Assembly (NCBI RefSeq): GCF_001458395.1
Contig: NZ_CYSR01000002.1
Coordinates: 124,001 to 188,000, forward strand
From: Leisingera aquaemixtae
GTDB taxonomy: Bacteria; Pseudomonadota; Alphaproteobacteria; Rhodobacterales; Rhodobacteraceae
DNA length: 64,000 nucleotides
Reading direction: 5' to 3'
Shown here: positions 49,924 to 59,996 of the stretch, one piece after another
How positions within the stretch are numbered: the first letter of the stretch is position 1
Layout: the number at the start of each line of letters is the position of its first letter
Notes under the pieces: model-generated
Told to the model about the DNA's origin: nothing
What the model saw: the letters and a program-made list of their open reading frames with translations, nothing else
The model's database searches: none
Made by a program: the position numbers and the translations under genes

Positions 49924-51921
49924 ATGTCCCTGCCACCCGGCTTTCTGGATGAACTGCGCACCCGCATCAGCATTTCTGATGTTGTCGGGCGCAAGGTCAT
50001 GTGGGATCAGCGCAAATCGCAGCCGGGCAAGGGCGACTACTGGGGGCCGTGCCCTTTTCATCACGAGAAAACCGCATCCTTCCACGTCGAGGACCGCAAG
50101 GGGTTCTATTACTGCTTCGGCTGCCACGCCAAAGGCGACGCGCTGAAGTTTGTGCAGGAGACCGAGAATGTCGGTTTCATGGAGGCGGTGGAGATCCTGG
50201 CCGGTGAAGCGGGCATGGAGATGCCCAAGCGCGACCCGCGCGCGCAGGAGCAGCAGGACCGCCGGACGCTGCTGGCCGATGTGATGGAGCAAGCGGTCCA
50301 GTTTTTCCGCCTGCAGCTGAAAACCAATGCCGCCCGCGACGCGCGCGCCTATCTGCAGCGCCGCGGCCTGACGGCGCAGGCGCTGGACCGCTGGGAAATC
50401 GGCTTTGCCCCCGATGGCTGGCAGAACCTTTGGGATGCGTTGCGCGGCAAGAATGTGCCCGAGGACCTGATCATCGGGGCGGGCCTGGCCAAGCCCTCGA
50501 ACAAGGGCGGCAAGCCTTATGACACCTTCCGCAACCGGATCATGTTCCCGATCCGCGATGCGCGCGGGCGGGCGATTGCCTTTGGCGGGCGGGCGATGGA
50601 CCCGAACGACAATGCCAAGTACCTGAACTCGCCCGAGACCGAGCTGTTCGACAAGGGCCGCAGCCTCTATAACCACGGGCCTGCGCGGGCGGCTTCGGGG
50701 CGCGGTTCCACGCTGATCGTGGCCGAAGGCTACATGGATGTGATTGCGCTGTCGGAAGGCGGGTTCCAATCCTCCGTCGCGCCGCTGGGCACCGCGATCA
50801 CCGAAAACCAGTTGCAGATGCTGTGGCGGATGTCGGATGAGCCGATCATCGCGCTGGACGGCGACACCGCTGGCATCCGTGCGGCCATGCGGCTGATAGA
50901 TCTGGCGCTGCCGCTGTTGGAGGCCGGTAAATCCCTGCGTTTTGCCATCATGCCCGAGGGCAAGGACCCCGACGACATGATCCGCAGCGAAGGTCCGGAA
51001 GCGGTGCGGGCGGTGCTGGATCAGGCGATACCGATGGTCAAGCTTTTGTGGCGGCGCGAGACCGAGGGCAAGGTTTTCGACAGTCCCGAGCGCAAGGCGG
51101 CGCTGGACAAAAGCTTGCGGGAAAAGATCAGGCTGATCCGCGATCCCTCGATCCGCAAGCACTATGGCGAAGACGTCAAGGAAATGCGCTGGCAGCTGTT
51201 CCGCGGCAGCCGGGGCGGCGGCGAGGGCGGTTATCAGCAGCGCGGCGGCAGGGGCGGCGGCTTCCGCGATGGCGCCCGCGCGTCCTGGAAGCCCGGCAAG
51301 GGGTTTGGCGTGATCCCGCAGCCGCGCGCCACCACCCGGGCCTCGCTGGTGGCAGGCGCCGACGACGAATCCTTTGCCGCCATGCGCGAGGCGGTGATCC
51401 TGGCGACGGCGATCACCACCCCGGCGGTGATCCCGGAATTCGAAACCAGTCTGGAGCGTCTGCAATGCGCCGACCCGGATCTGGCGGTTCTGCGCGACAT
51501 GGTGCTGCGCCACGGCATCGACGCGCCGGATCGCCTGCGCGAGGAAATCGACTGGTCTTTGGGGCCTCATGCCCTTGAAAACCTGTTTGGCCTTCGCCAC
51601 GTTGCAATCATCCCTTGCCTGCGCAAACCCGGCGACACCGAACTGGCCAGCATGACCCTGGCCGAAGAGCTCGCGAAACTTGAAGCGCTGCGCGGATTGG
51701 ATGCGGAACTGGCAGAAGCCGAAGAGGATTTGCATGGCCTTGCCGATGAGGCGCTGACGTGGCGGCTGCGGCAGGCGGCGGAGGCCAAGAATAAAGCGGT
51801 GCGCAGCGAAAACGAGGACCAGGCGCAGTATGACGTGGGCAAGAATGGCGCGCGGCTCAACCGGGATGAGCGTGATGCCTTCGGCGCCCTTTTGGACCGG
51901 ATTGGCTTTTCAGAGAAGTGA
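49924..51921 (+). CDS. dnaG: DNA primase
   Basis: Primase of 665 residues, synthesises RNA primers at replication forks. N-terminal CHC2 zinc domain: CPFHHEKTASFHVEDRKGFY then YCFGCHAKGD (Cys-His-Cys-Cys). Catalytic core: RNRIMFPIRDARGRAIAFGG and the Toprim segment TLIVAEGYMDVIALSEGG with its acidic residues, then ALDGDTAGIRAAMR. The C-terminal DnaB-interacting helical domain follows a Gly/Arg-rich linker (SRGGGEGGYQQRGGRGGG). It has no strong ribosome site of its own. It lies ahead of rpoD, the classical macromolecular-synthesis order. Confidence 0.95.
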   Translation: MSLPPGFLDELRTRISISDVVGRKVMWDQRKSQPGKGDYWGPCPFHHEKTASFHVEDRKGFYYCFGCHAKGDALKFVQETENVGFMEAVEILAGEAGMEMPKRDPRAQEQQDRRTLLADVMEQAVQFFRLQLKTNAARDARAYLQRRGLTAQALDRWEIGFAPDGWQNLWDALRGKNVPEDLIIGAGLAKPSNKGGKPYDTFRNRIMFPIRDARGRAIAFGGRAMDPNDNAKYLNSPETELFDKGRSLYNHGPARAASGRGSTLIVAEGYMDVIALSEGGFQSSVAPLGTAITENQLQMLWRMSDEPIIALDGDTAGIRAAMRLIDLALPLLEAGKSLRFAIMPEGKDPDDMIRSEGPEAVRAVLDQAIPMVKLLWRRETEGKVFDSPERKAALDKSLREKIRLIRDPSIRKHYGEDVKEMRWQLFRGSRGGGEGGYQQRGGRGGGFRDGARASWKPGKGFGVIPQPRATTRASLVAGADDESFAAMREAVILATAITTPAVIPEFETSLERLQCADPDLAVLRDMVLRHGIDAPDRLREEIDWSLGPHALENLFGLRHVAIIPCLRKPGDTELASMTLAEELAKLEALRGLDAELAEAEEDLHGLADEALTWRLRQAAEAKNKAVRSENEDQAQYDVGKNGARLNRDERDAFGALLDRIGFSEK

Positions 51922-52054
51922 CACGCAGGGGTGATTCTGCGTTTTGCTAAGGAAGAGCACAGGAAAATTGGGTAAACGGGGTGACGAATCGGATGATCGC
52001 GCACATGATTCGCGTGATTCGAACTGCCCCGCAGCCCCTGAGTAGGAGCAATGA

Positions 52055-54043
<1,989 letters not shown>

Positions 54044-54049
54044 ATTGAG

Positions 54050-54074
54050 AGGCGCCCCGCGGGGCGCCTTTTTC
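54050..54074 (+). terminator. Terminator after rpoD
   Basis: Palindrome AGGCGCCCCGCGGGGCGCCT followed by five T residues, 6 bp past the rpoD stop codon. Confidence 0.92.
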
Positions 54075-54127
54075 TTGCCGGATTGACCTGTATTCTCCGC
54101 GGCATATTAGCTTAGGAATTTCAGATC

Positions 54128-54739
54128 ATGTTGTTCAGGTTCGTATTTGCCGCATTGGCGGCAGGCACAGTATCCGCGCGGGCGGAATCCCCGGATTTCC
54201 ATCAAGTTCCGTTTCTTTCGGACGCAGCCAGCGCGTCTGTTCAAAGAGACTATGAGCGGGTTCGGTGCAAGCAGACCTATATGGTCGCGGTGTCGCCAAA
54301 CGGCCATTGGGCCTCCCGCTGCAGCGGCAATAAACTGTCGTCGACGATTACCAGTGCCGTCCTGCAAAAGTGCGAGCACAGCGCCGGCCAGCCTTGCGGC
54401 CTGGCGATTGCAAAGGGGCGGAACCTGCCCGGTTGGCGAGCGGTGTCCTCGTTGGTTTATGCAGAAACGGTCAGTCCTGAAACCATCCCGTTTGTGGCCG
54501 GCCTGCGCGGCCGGGATGTGGTTGACCGCTACACTGCAGCCCGGCGGAAAAAGGCGCTTGCGCTGAGCAGGAACGGTGCCTGGGCCGTTGCGTCCGGGCG
54601 GCTGACAATGCGTGAGGCAGAGCAGGCTGCGCTTAGTAAATGTGAAGAAAATGATGGTAACCGTAGGCGGTGCTTCTTGTACGCTTCTGGCGATGATGTG
54701 GTGTTCGGACCCGAGACGGATATCTATCCCGAGCGCTGA
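54128..54739 (+). CDS. Hypothetical secreted protein with internal duplication
   Basis: Protein of 203 residues with a signal peptide ending near VSARA-ESPD. Two similar segments repeat: VSPNGHWASRC ... VLQKCEHSAGQPCGLAIA (residues about 56-100), and LSRNGAWAVASG ... ALSKCEENDGNRRRCFLYA (about 145-190). Both have Trp, then Cys-Glu and another Cys before a Leu/Ala strand. The layout recalls DUF4189-like secreted proteins. The function is unknown. It stands alone after the rpoD terminator. Confidence 0.7.
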   Translation: MLFRFVFAALAAGTVSARAESPDFHQVPFLSDAASASVQRDYERVRCKQTYMVAVSPNGHWASRCSGNKLSSTITSAVLQKCEHSAGQPCGLAIAKGRNLPGWRAVSSLVYAETVSPETIPFVAGLRGRDVVDRYTAARRKKALALSRNGAWAVASGRLTMREAEQAALSKCEENDGNRRRCFLYASGDDVVFGPETDIYPER

Positions 54740-54773
54740 TCAACGCTGGAGCCAAAATTGGAAAGGCCGTTCC

Positions 54774-55202
54774 ATGACCGCCGGTGACCCGCGTCAAAAC
54801 CTCATCGTCTTCGACGGCGAATGCGTGCTGTGCTCTGGCTTCTTCCGTTTCATGCTGCGCCATGACCGGGCGGGGCGGTTCTCTTTTGCCACCGCGCAGT
54901 CGCCGCTGGGGCAGAAGCTTTACCGGGATCACGGTCTGTCCGCAGATGAGTTCGAGACCAACCTGGTGATTATCAACGGTCGCACTTACCAGCGGCTCGA
55001 TGCCTTTGCCGCGGCGATGCGGGCGCTGCCCTGGCCGTGGCCGGTTCTATCGGTCTGCCGGTTTCTGCCGGGATGGCTCAAGGATCCGCTTTATTTCAGC
55101 GTCGCCCGCAACCGCTACCGTCTGTTCGGCCGCTATGACCGCTGCATGATCCCCAGCCCGGAGGTCCGCGCCCGCTTTGCTGCCGGGGGCTTTGGCACAT
55201 GA
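54774..55202 (+). CDS. Thiol-disulfide oxidoreductase DCC family protein
   Basis: DUF393/DCC family protein of 142 residues. The signature is NLIVFDGECVLCSGFFRFML, with the CxxC pair after Asp-Gly-Glu. The body continues FSFATAQSPLGQKLYRDHGL and ends RNRYRLFGRYDRCMIPSPE. Members are putative thiol-disulfide oxidoreductases of thioredoxin-like type, with unknown partners. The ATG at 54774 is chosen over longer frames. The stop codon overlaps the start of the DUF4166 gene (ATGA). Confidence 0.85.
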   Translation: MTAGDPRQNLIVFDGECVLCSGFFRFMLRHDRAGRFSFATAQSPLGQKLYRDHGLSADEFETNLVIINGRTYQRLDAFAAAMRALPWPWPVLSVCRFLPGWLKDPLYFSVARNRYRLFGRYDRCMIPSPEVRARFAAGGFGT

Positions 55203-55744
55203 GGGACGCCTTTGGCGAGATCATCGCAGCGCAACGGCTGGAGGTGCCGCCCGCCCTGCTGCGGTTCCACGCGCAGCCGCCGGAGCGCAGCCAGGGCGTT
55301 GTCACGGTTGAGGGCGGCAACGGCTGGGCACGGCTGCTGGCCGGTCTGGCAGGGTTTCCGCCGCCGATGCCCCGCACCCGCTTCCGGCTGGATGTCGCCC
55401 CGCAGGGCAGGGGCCATGTGTGGCAGCGCAGCTTCGGCAAGTACCAGACCCGCTCGTGCCTGCGGTTTGATCCGCGCAAAGGGCGGGCCGTGGAACGCTT
55501 CGGGCCGGTGGAGCTGGAACTGGCGGCCTCGGTCCAGCAAGGCGCGCTGGTGGTGACGGTCGAGAGGGCGCGGCTGTTCGGCCTGCCGCTGCCCCGCGCC
55601 CTGTGCCCGCAAAGCGCGTCGATGGAGTATGAGACGCCGGAGGGGCACCTGGGGTTTGACATCTCCGCCAGCCTGCCGCGGATCGGCCTGCTGGTGCGCT
55701 ACAGCGGCCACATCGTGCTGCCGGAGCTGGACGTCAGGCGTTAA
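55199..55744 (+). CDS. DUF4166 domain protein
   Basis: Protein of 181 residues matching DUF4166. The start AFGEIIAAQRLEVPPALLRF is followed by GWARLLAGLAGFPPPMPRT, VWQRSFGKYQTRSC, and a beta-rich end with ASMEYETPEGHLGFDISASL. It has no signal peptide. DUF4166 has no known activity. It is often linked with DCC-family genes, as here, where the two overlap by four bases. Confidence 0.8.
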   Translation: MRDAFGEIIAAQRLEVPPALLRFHAQPPERSQGVVTVEGGNGWARLLAGLAGFPPPMPRTRFRLDVAPQGRGHVWQRSFGKYQTRSCLRFDPRKGRAVERFGPVELELAASVQQGALVVTVERARLFGLPLPRALCPQSASMEYETPEGHLGFDISASLPRIGLLVRYSGHIVLPELDVRR

Positions 55745-55755
55745 CCATTTGGTAA
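55741..55755. promoter_or_regulatory. Possible CtrA-like site
   Basis: TTAACCATTTGGTAA fits TTAA-N7-TTAA with one mismatch, 74 bp upstream of the next start. It overlaps the DUF4166 stop codon. A chance match is quite possible. Confidence 0.25.
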
Positions 55756-55828
55756 CCCTGGCGTTGTTCCGGGCGGCGGCGGCGCGTAAAATCCCGGGTA
55801 TCGCCAAAGGTCTTCCGGGGGGAAGAAG

Positions 55829-56125
55829 ATGTCTGAACACGCCGATATGAATGAGGCGCTTGCCGCGCTGACGGACAAGCTCCGTTCGCTCAACGATCTG
55901 GTGACGGCCAACCAGTTCATGGTCGAGGCGCTGGCGCAGCAGGGCGGCACCCTGCAGCAGTTGGACGCCAGCAGCTCCAAGGCCATGCTGCGGCGCCAGG
56001 CCCGGGTCAGGTTCCACCCGGAAACCGGCACAGCGCCCAACGCGGCCGTTCTGGCCGTCCTGGAGGAGGTGCTGGGCCGCCAGCAGGAAAGCGCGGAGAT
56101 CATTCCGTTCCCGGTTCGGGCCTGA
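55829..56125 (+). CDS. Hypothetical protein (98 residues)
   Basis: Soluble protein of 98 residues of unknown family. The first half is helical and Leu/Ala-rich (EALAALTDKLRSLNDLVTAN), consistent with a coiled coil. The second half reads RRQARVRFHPETGTAPNAAV. GGGGGGAAGAAG precedes the ATG, which supports real translation. Confidence 0.65.
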   Translation: MSEHADMNEALAALTDKLRSLNDLVTANQFMVEALAQQGGTLQQLDASSSKAMLRRQARVRFHPETGTAPNAAVLAVLEEVLGRQQESAEIIPFPVRA

Positions 56126-56231
56126 CATCCGCCTGCACACATCTGCGAGAGCAGGCGCCCCAGCCCGCAAGCGGCGCTTGGAGCCCTTGCCGCCAATCCC
56201 TATGCTGAAAGAAGCAAAGGGATATTTCCGG

Positions 56232-56633
56232 ATGAGAAACTTCATGTGCGCGCTTGGCCTGGCCTGTCTCGGCGCGGTTCCTGCGGCCGCAGAGCCTTTC
56301 CTCGCCAACCGTGGCGTGCGGGTGCTGCCGGTCGATGAAATCATCTACGAGGTGGTGCCCGGCAGATCCGGCGGCACCTGGGATTACTGGTGCGCCGCCG
56401 CCCAGTATGCCCGCCGGGAACTGGGGGCAAACTGGACCGACCGTTTCTATGTCGTGCGCGGACGGGACATGAGCGTGACCACCGGCCGCCGCTCATCGGT
56501 GCAGTTCACCCTGTACCCCAAGCGGGCCGGCATCACGCCCAAGATCGGCTGGCTGTCGCTTGGCTTCCGCCGCGGCGAAAGCATGTCTGTGCAGCAGGGG
56601 TATGGCTACTGCGCGCAGGCGTCCGCGCTCTAA
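56232..56633 (+). CDS. Secreted cysteine-pair protein, tandem paralogue 1
   Basis: First of three adjacent related genes; 133 residues. The signal peptide ends near GAVPAAA-EPFL. The core pattern shared with the next two is a Val-rich strand (VLPVDEIIYEVVPGR), then DYWC with the first Cys, a helix (AQYARRELG), FYVVRGRDMS, TTGRRSSVQFTL, and a C-terminal GESMSV ... YGYC with the second Cys. The two Cys probably form a disulfide in the periplasm. The family and function are unknown to me. Confidence 0.75.
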   Translation: MRNFMCALGLACLGAVPAAAEPFLANRGVRVLPVDEIIYEVVPGRSGGTWDYWCAAAQYARRELGANWTDRFYVVRGRDMSVTTGRRSSVQFTLYPKRAGITPKIGWLSLGFRRGESMSVQQGYGYCAQASAL

Positions 56634-56760
56634 CCGGTGCCGCAGGCCCGGGCACGCACGGCAGTGTGACTGGCTTGTGTTTCAAATCTTCCTACCCTTG
56701 AGGGGGAGCCGCCCGGCCGCCCGGCCAGGCAGGCAACCTTCAGACCGGAGGGAAGATCAC

Positions 56761-57171
56761 ATGAAACCAGCAACCGCCGCCACGGTCCTTGCCGCGTCCT
56801 TGATCCTGGCGCTCCCGGACGTTTCTGCCGCCAACGCCAGCCGCCATAGCATCCGGGTCAATGCGGTGTCCGATGGTGTCTTCGAAGTTGTTGCCCGCAG
56901 CGGCAACGGCTATCTGTTCTGGTGCGGCGCTGCGGATCACGTGCAGCGCGTGCTGCGGCGGCCCTGGAACACCAGCCTGTATATCTACCGCGGCCTTGGT
57001 CCCAGCGAAACCACGGGGCGCCGCTCCGCGGTTCAGTTCACGCTGGACCCGAATTTGGCGGCTGCCGCACCGGCGGGCGGATACGGGTCTGTTAACAGCC
57101 TGCAAGCTGGTGATACAATGAGTGTGTTAAGGGCCCATGAGTACTGCTTCGTGCCGTTTGGGCGGCCCTGA
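56761..57171 (+). CDS. Secreted cysteine-pair protein, tandem paralogue 2
   Basis: Second of the three paralogues; 136 residues. The signal peptide ends near DVSAANA. The shared core appears as VNAVSDGVFEVVARSGNGYL then FWCGAADHVQRVLRRPWN, LYIYRGLGPSETTGRRSAVQ and GDTMSVLRAHEYC. It is closest to paralogue 1 in the TTGRRS-VQFTL stretch and to paralogue 3 in EVVARS. Its own ribosome site (GGAGGGAAG) precedes the ATG. A 127-bp gap separates it from paralogue 1. Confidence 0.75.
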   Translation: MKPATAATVLAASLILALPDVSAANASRHSIRVNAVSDGVFEVVARSGNGYLFWCGAADHVQRVLRRPWNTSLYIYRGLGPSETTGRRSAVQFTLDPNLAAAAPAGGYGSVNSLQAGDTMSVLRAHEYCFVPFGRP

Positions 57172-57218
57172 AACCAGATTGATCCGCGGCCGCCGCGGCG
57201 GCGGGGAAGGGGATTGAA

Positions 57219-57644
57219 ATGAGCATTAAAAAACTGTGGCTGCCAGGGCTGCTGGCATTGGTTCTGGCCGTTCCGGTGCCCGCTTCCGCCTGGCGGGCGA
57301 TCAACCGGAACGAGGTGCTGCCGGTCTCCGAAGGTGTTTGGGAGGTGGTGGCCCGGAGCCGGTCCGGCGCACAGGACTACTGGTGCAGCATCGCTGACTT
57401 CGCCATCCGCCAACTGCGGGCGCCGGTGAACCAGCGGATTTACGTCTGGCGCGGCGAGGGGCCTTCGGTCAACCGGCCGGGCCGCAAGGCGGTGCAATTT
57501 GCCTTTGGCCTGCCGCCGGGGGTGCCTGACCGCTCCGGCAGCCTGTCGCTGAACGTGCGGCAGGCGGGCGACAGCCTGCGGGTGACGGCAGCGCAGACCT
57601 ATTGCTATGACCGGCTGCCCGGGCGCGACCGCTGGCTGCCGTAA
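57219..57644 (+). CDS. Secreted cysteine-pair protein, tandem paralogue 3
   Basis: Third paralogue; 141 residues. The signal peptide is KKLWLPGLLALVLAVPVPAS. The core reads VLPVSEGVWEVVARSRSGAQ, then DYWCSIADFAIRQLRAPVN, IYVWRGEGPSVNRPGRKAVQ and GDSLRVTAAQTYC. It is more diverged after the first Cys (PGRKAVQFAF against TGRRSSVQFTL). GGGGAAGGGG precedes the ATG. It lies only 47 bp after paralogue 2, so those two are probably co-transcribed. Confidence 0.75.
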   Translation: MSIKKLWLPGLLALVLAVPVPASAWRAINRNEVLPVSEGVWEVVARSRSGAQDYWCSIADFAIRQLRAPVNQRIYVWRGEGPSVNRPGRKAVQFAFGLPPGVPDRSGSLSLNVRQAGDSLRVTAAQTYCYDRLPGRDRWLP

Positions 57645-57704
57645 CCGGCGGTTTTATGAGCCGCCTCAGTTGCCTGCCGGTCCGGTTTGCGCCAAAACTG
57701 CCTC

Positions 57705-58121
57705 ATGCATCATGAATTCACCATTCCGACGCGGGGGCAGGGCCTTTATGAGTTTTCTGCCGGGGTACAGTCCTGGGTGGCCGCAAGCGGCGTGCGGGAC
57801 GGCCTGCTGACGCTGTTTGTCCGCCACACATCCTGCTCGCTGCTGATCCAGGAAAACGCCGACCCCGAAGTGCAGACAGACCTGCGGGCGTTCTTTGCCC
57901 GGCTGGTGCCGCCCTCGAACCATCCGTCGATGTCTTACCTGCGCCACACCTATGAAGGCCCGGACGACATGCCTGCCCATATCAAGGCAGCCCTGATGCC
58001 GGTGAGCCTGACCATCCCGGTGGCGGGCGGCGCGCCGGTTTTGGGCACCTGGCAGGGGGTCTACCTGTTTGAACACCGCGATGCCCCGCACCAGCGCCGG
58101 GTGGCGGCGCACTTGGCGTAA
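57705..58121 (+). CDS. YjbQ family protein (UPF0047)
   Basis: YjbQ-type protein of 138 residues. It starts MHHEFTIPTRGQGLYEFSAG. The conserved LFVRHTSCSLLIQENADPEV and the His-rich NHPSMSYLRHTYEGPDDMPA carry the expected metal or active-site residues. The C-terminus QGVYLFEHRDAPHQRRVA is the family end. Homologues have weak thiamine phosphate synthase activity, and their true role is unclear. The ATG at 57705 gives the typical length. Confidence 0.88.
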   Translation: MHHEFTIPTRGQGLYEFSAGVQSWVAASGVRDGLLTLFVRHTSCSLLIQENADPEVQTDLRAFFARLVPPSNHPSMSYLRHTYEGPDDMPAHIKAALMPVSLTIPVAGGAPVLGTWQGVYLFEHRDAPHQRRVAAHLA

Positions 58122-58181
58122 CCCTCTTTATCTAGCGGCGGGAAATCACCTCTACCCAAATTCTGGAGGGTAGCCTATAGT

Positions 58182-58190
58182 TGTGGATAA
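58182..58190 (-). promoter_or_regulatory. DnaA box upstream of nrdR
   Basis: TTATCCACA on the minus strand is a perfect DnaA box, 55 bp before nrdR. A single box is not an origin; a regulatory role is possible. Another isolated perfect box lies at 27074-27082. Confidence 0.35.
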
Positions 58191-58244
58191 CCGGGCCGAT
58201 CCCGGCACTAATAATCAAACTGACAGGATTGAGGAAGCAGGCGG

Positions 58245-58712
58245 ATGCGCTGCCCATTTTGCGGAAATATCGACACTCAGGTCAAGGATTCACGCCCCGC
58301 CGAAGATCATGTTTCGATCCGCAGGCGCCGGTTCTGCCCCGCCTGCGGCGGCCGGTTCACCACCTATGAGCGGGTGCAGCTGCGCGATCTGGTGGTCATC
58401 AAGACCAATGGCAAACGCGAGGATTTCGACCGCGACAAGCTGGAGCGTTCGATCCGCATCTCGATGCAGAAGCGCCCGATTGAGCCGGAACGCATCGACC
58501 AGATGATTTCCGGCATCGTGCGGCGGCTGGAAAGCATGGGCGAGACCGACATCCCCTCCAAAAAGATCGGCGAGATCGTGATGGAGGCGCTGGCTAGGAT
58601 CGACACCGTGGCTTATGTGCGCTTTGCCAGTGTTTACAAGAACTTCCAGGCGGCAGATGATTTCGAGGATTTTGTCCACGAGCTGCGCCCGCCGGCGGCC
58701 CCGGAAGAATAA
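58245..58712 (+). CDS. nrdR: Transcriptional repressor NrdR
   Basis: Zinc-ribbon and ATP-cone repressor of ribonucleotide reductase genes, 155 residues. The zinc finger is [20 protein letters not shown] with [16 protein letters not shown]. The ATP-cone domain starts [20 protein letters not shown] and ends [19 protein letters not shown]. The length is standard. The last base of its TAA is the first base of the ribD start codon, so translation is coupled; nrdR-ribD is a common pairing in bacteria. Confidence 0.95.
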   Translation: MRCPFCGNIDTQVKDSRPAEDHVSIRRRRFCPACGGRFTTYERVQLRDLVVIKTNGKREDFDRDKLERSIRISMQKRPIEPERIDQMISGIVRRLESMGETDIPSKKIGEIVMEALARIDTVAYVRFASVYKNFQAADDFEDFVHELRPPAAPEE

Positions 58713-59809
58713 TGGACACAGATCACCGTTACATGGCGCTGGCGCTGTCCCTGGGGCGGCGCGGGCAGGGCAATTGCTGGCCGAATCCGGCTGTGGGCTG
58801 TGTCATCGTGCAGGGCCGCCGCATTGTGGGGCGCGGCTGGACTAAGCCGGGCGGCCGCCCGCATGCAGAAACTGAGGCGCTGGCGCAGGCTGGTGACGCT
58901 GCCCGCGGCGCCACCGCCTATGTCACGCTGGAGCCATGCGCCCATCAGGGGGCAACGCCGCCCTGCGCGCAGGCGCTGATCAAGGCCGGGGTGGCGCGGG
59001 TTGTCGCCGCGATCGGGGACAGCGATCCGCGGGTCTCCGGCCAGGGCATCCGGATGCTGCGGGACGCGGGCATCCGGGTGGACACGGGGGTCTGGGGCGC
59101 CCAGGCGGCACGCGATCATGCCGGGTTCTTCCTGAAGACCGAACAGGGCCGTCCGCTGGTGACGCTGAAGCTGGCCAGCAGTTTCGACGGCCGCATTGCC
59201 ACCGGATCGGGGCAGAGCAAATGGATCACCGGGCCGGAGGCGCGCCGCGCCGTGCATGCGATGCGCGCGCGCCACGATGCGGTGATGGTCGGCGGCGGCA
59301 CGGCGCGGGCGGATGATCCCTCGCTGACGGTGCGCGATCTGGGGGTGGAGCGGCAGCCGGTGCGGGTGGTGATCTCCCGCCACCTGGACCTGCCGCTGAT
59401 GGGCCAGCTGGCCCGCACGGCCAAGCAGGTTCCGGTCTGGCTCTGCCACGGCCATGGTGCGGATCAGGAGCGTATCCAGGCCTGGGAAGGGCTGGGGGCC
59501 AAGCTGATCCCCTGCGCCTCTCACGGGGTGCAGCTGGACGCGGCGGATGTGCTGCAGCAGCTGGGGCAGGCGGGTCTGACCCGTGTGTTCTGCGAGGGCG
59601 GCAGCGCCTTGGCGGCCTCGCTCCTGGCCTTTGATCTGGTGGATGAGCTGATTGGTTTCACCGCCGGTCTGGGGATCGGCGCCGAGGGGCTCCCCTCGAT
59701 CGGGGCCCTGGGCATCGGCCGGCTGGAGGAGGCGCCGCGGTTCGAGCTGGTCGAAACCCGCCCCCTTGGCCCTGACATCCTGCACCGCTGGACCCGCGCG
59801 CTGCGCTGA
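58712..59809 (+). CDS. ribD: Bifunctional riboflavin biosynthesis deaminase/reductase RibD
   Basis: RibD of 365 residues. It deaminates and then reduces the pyrimidine intermediate of riboflavin synthesis. The deaminase zinc site is HAETEALAQAG with PCAHQGATPPCAQALI. The reductase half starts near residue 148 with VTLKLASSFDGRIATGSGQS and has the NADPH-binding VMVGGGTARADDPSLTVRDL. It begins within the nrdR stop codon. The other riboflavin genes (ribE, ribBA, ribH) do not follow; a hairpin-rich gap and the convergent kpsC do. Confidence 0.95.
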   Translation: MDTDHRYMALALSLGRRGQGNCWPNPAVGCVIVQGRRIVGRGWTKPGGRPHAETEALAQAGDAARGATAYVTLEPCAHQGATPPCAQALIKAGVARVVAAIGDSDPRVSGQGIRMLRDAGIRVDTGVWGAQAARDHAGFFLKTEQGRPLVTLKLASSFDGRIATGSGQSKWITGPEARRAVHAMRARHDAVMVGGGTARADDPSLTVRDLGVERQPVRVVISRHLDLPLMGQLARTAKQVPVWLCHGHGADQERIQAWEGLGAKLIPCASHGVQLDAADVLQQLGQAGLTRVFCEGGSALAASLLAFDLVDELIGFTAGLGIGAEGLPSIGALGIGRLEEAPRFELVETRPLGPDILHRWTRALR

Positions 59810-59879
59810 CGGCCTTCCGTCTTTTCTGTTGGGCGGTTTCTCCCGCCCGTCGCTGGAGCATGGTCATGCTCCGCTCCTG

Positions 59880-59970
59880 TTGGGCGTGGCCCGGCGCCTT
59901 GCGCCGGGCCACGCCCAAGGCCGCCAAGGATGCGCTGGCGCCAGCCAGGGCGTCCTGCGGGCGCGGGAGG
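59880..59970. repeat. Dispersed hairpin repeat, copy B
   Basis: An 18-bp perfect stem (59880-59897 with 59901-59918, loop CTT) and a flank with GCGCTGGCGC, AGCCAGGGC and CCTGCGGG, as in copy A at 4988-5077. A separate palindrome GGAGCATG-gt-CATGCTCC lies at 59855-59872. Both fill the gap between convergent ribD and kpsC and can stop either transcript. Confidence 0.65.
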
Positions 59971-59996
59971 TCTGCCGGTGCCGCTTGCTGCTGGGC

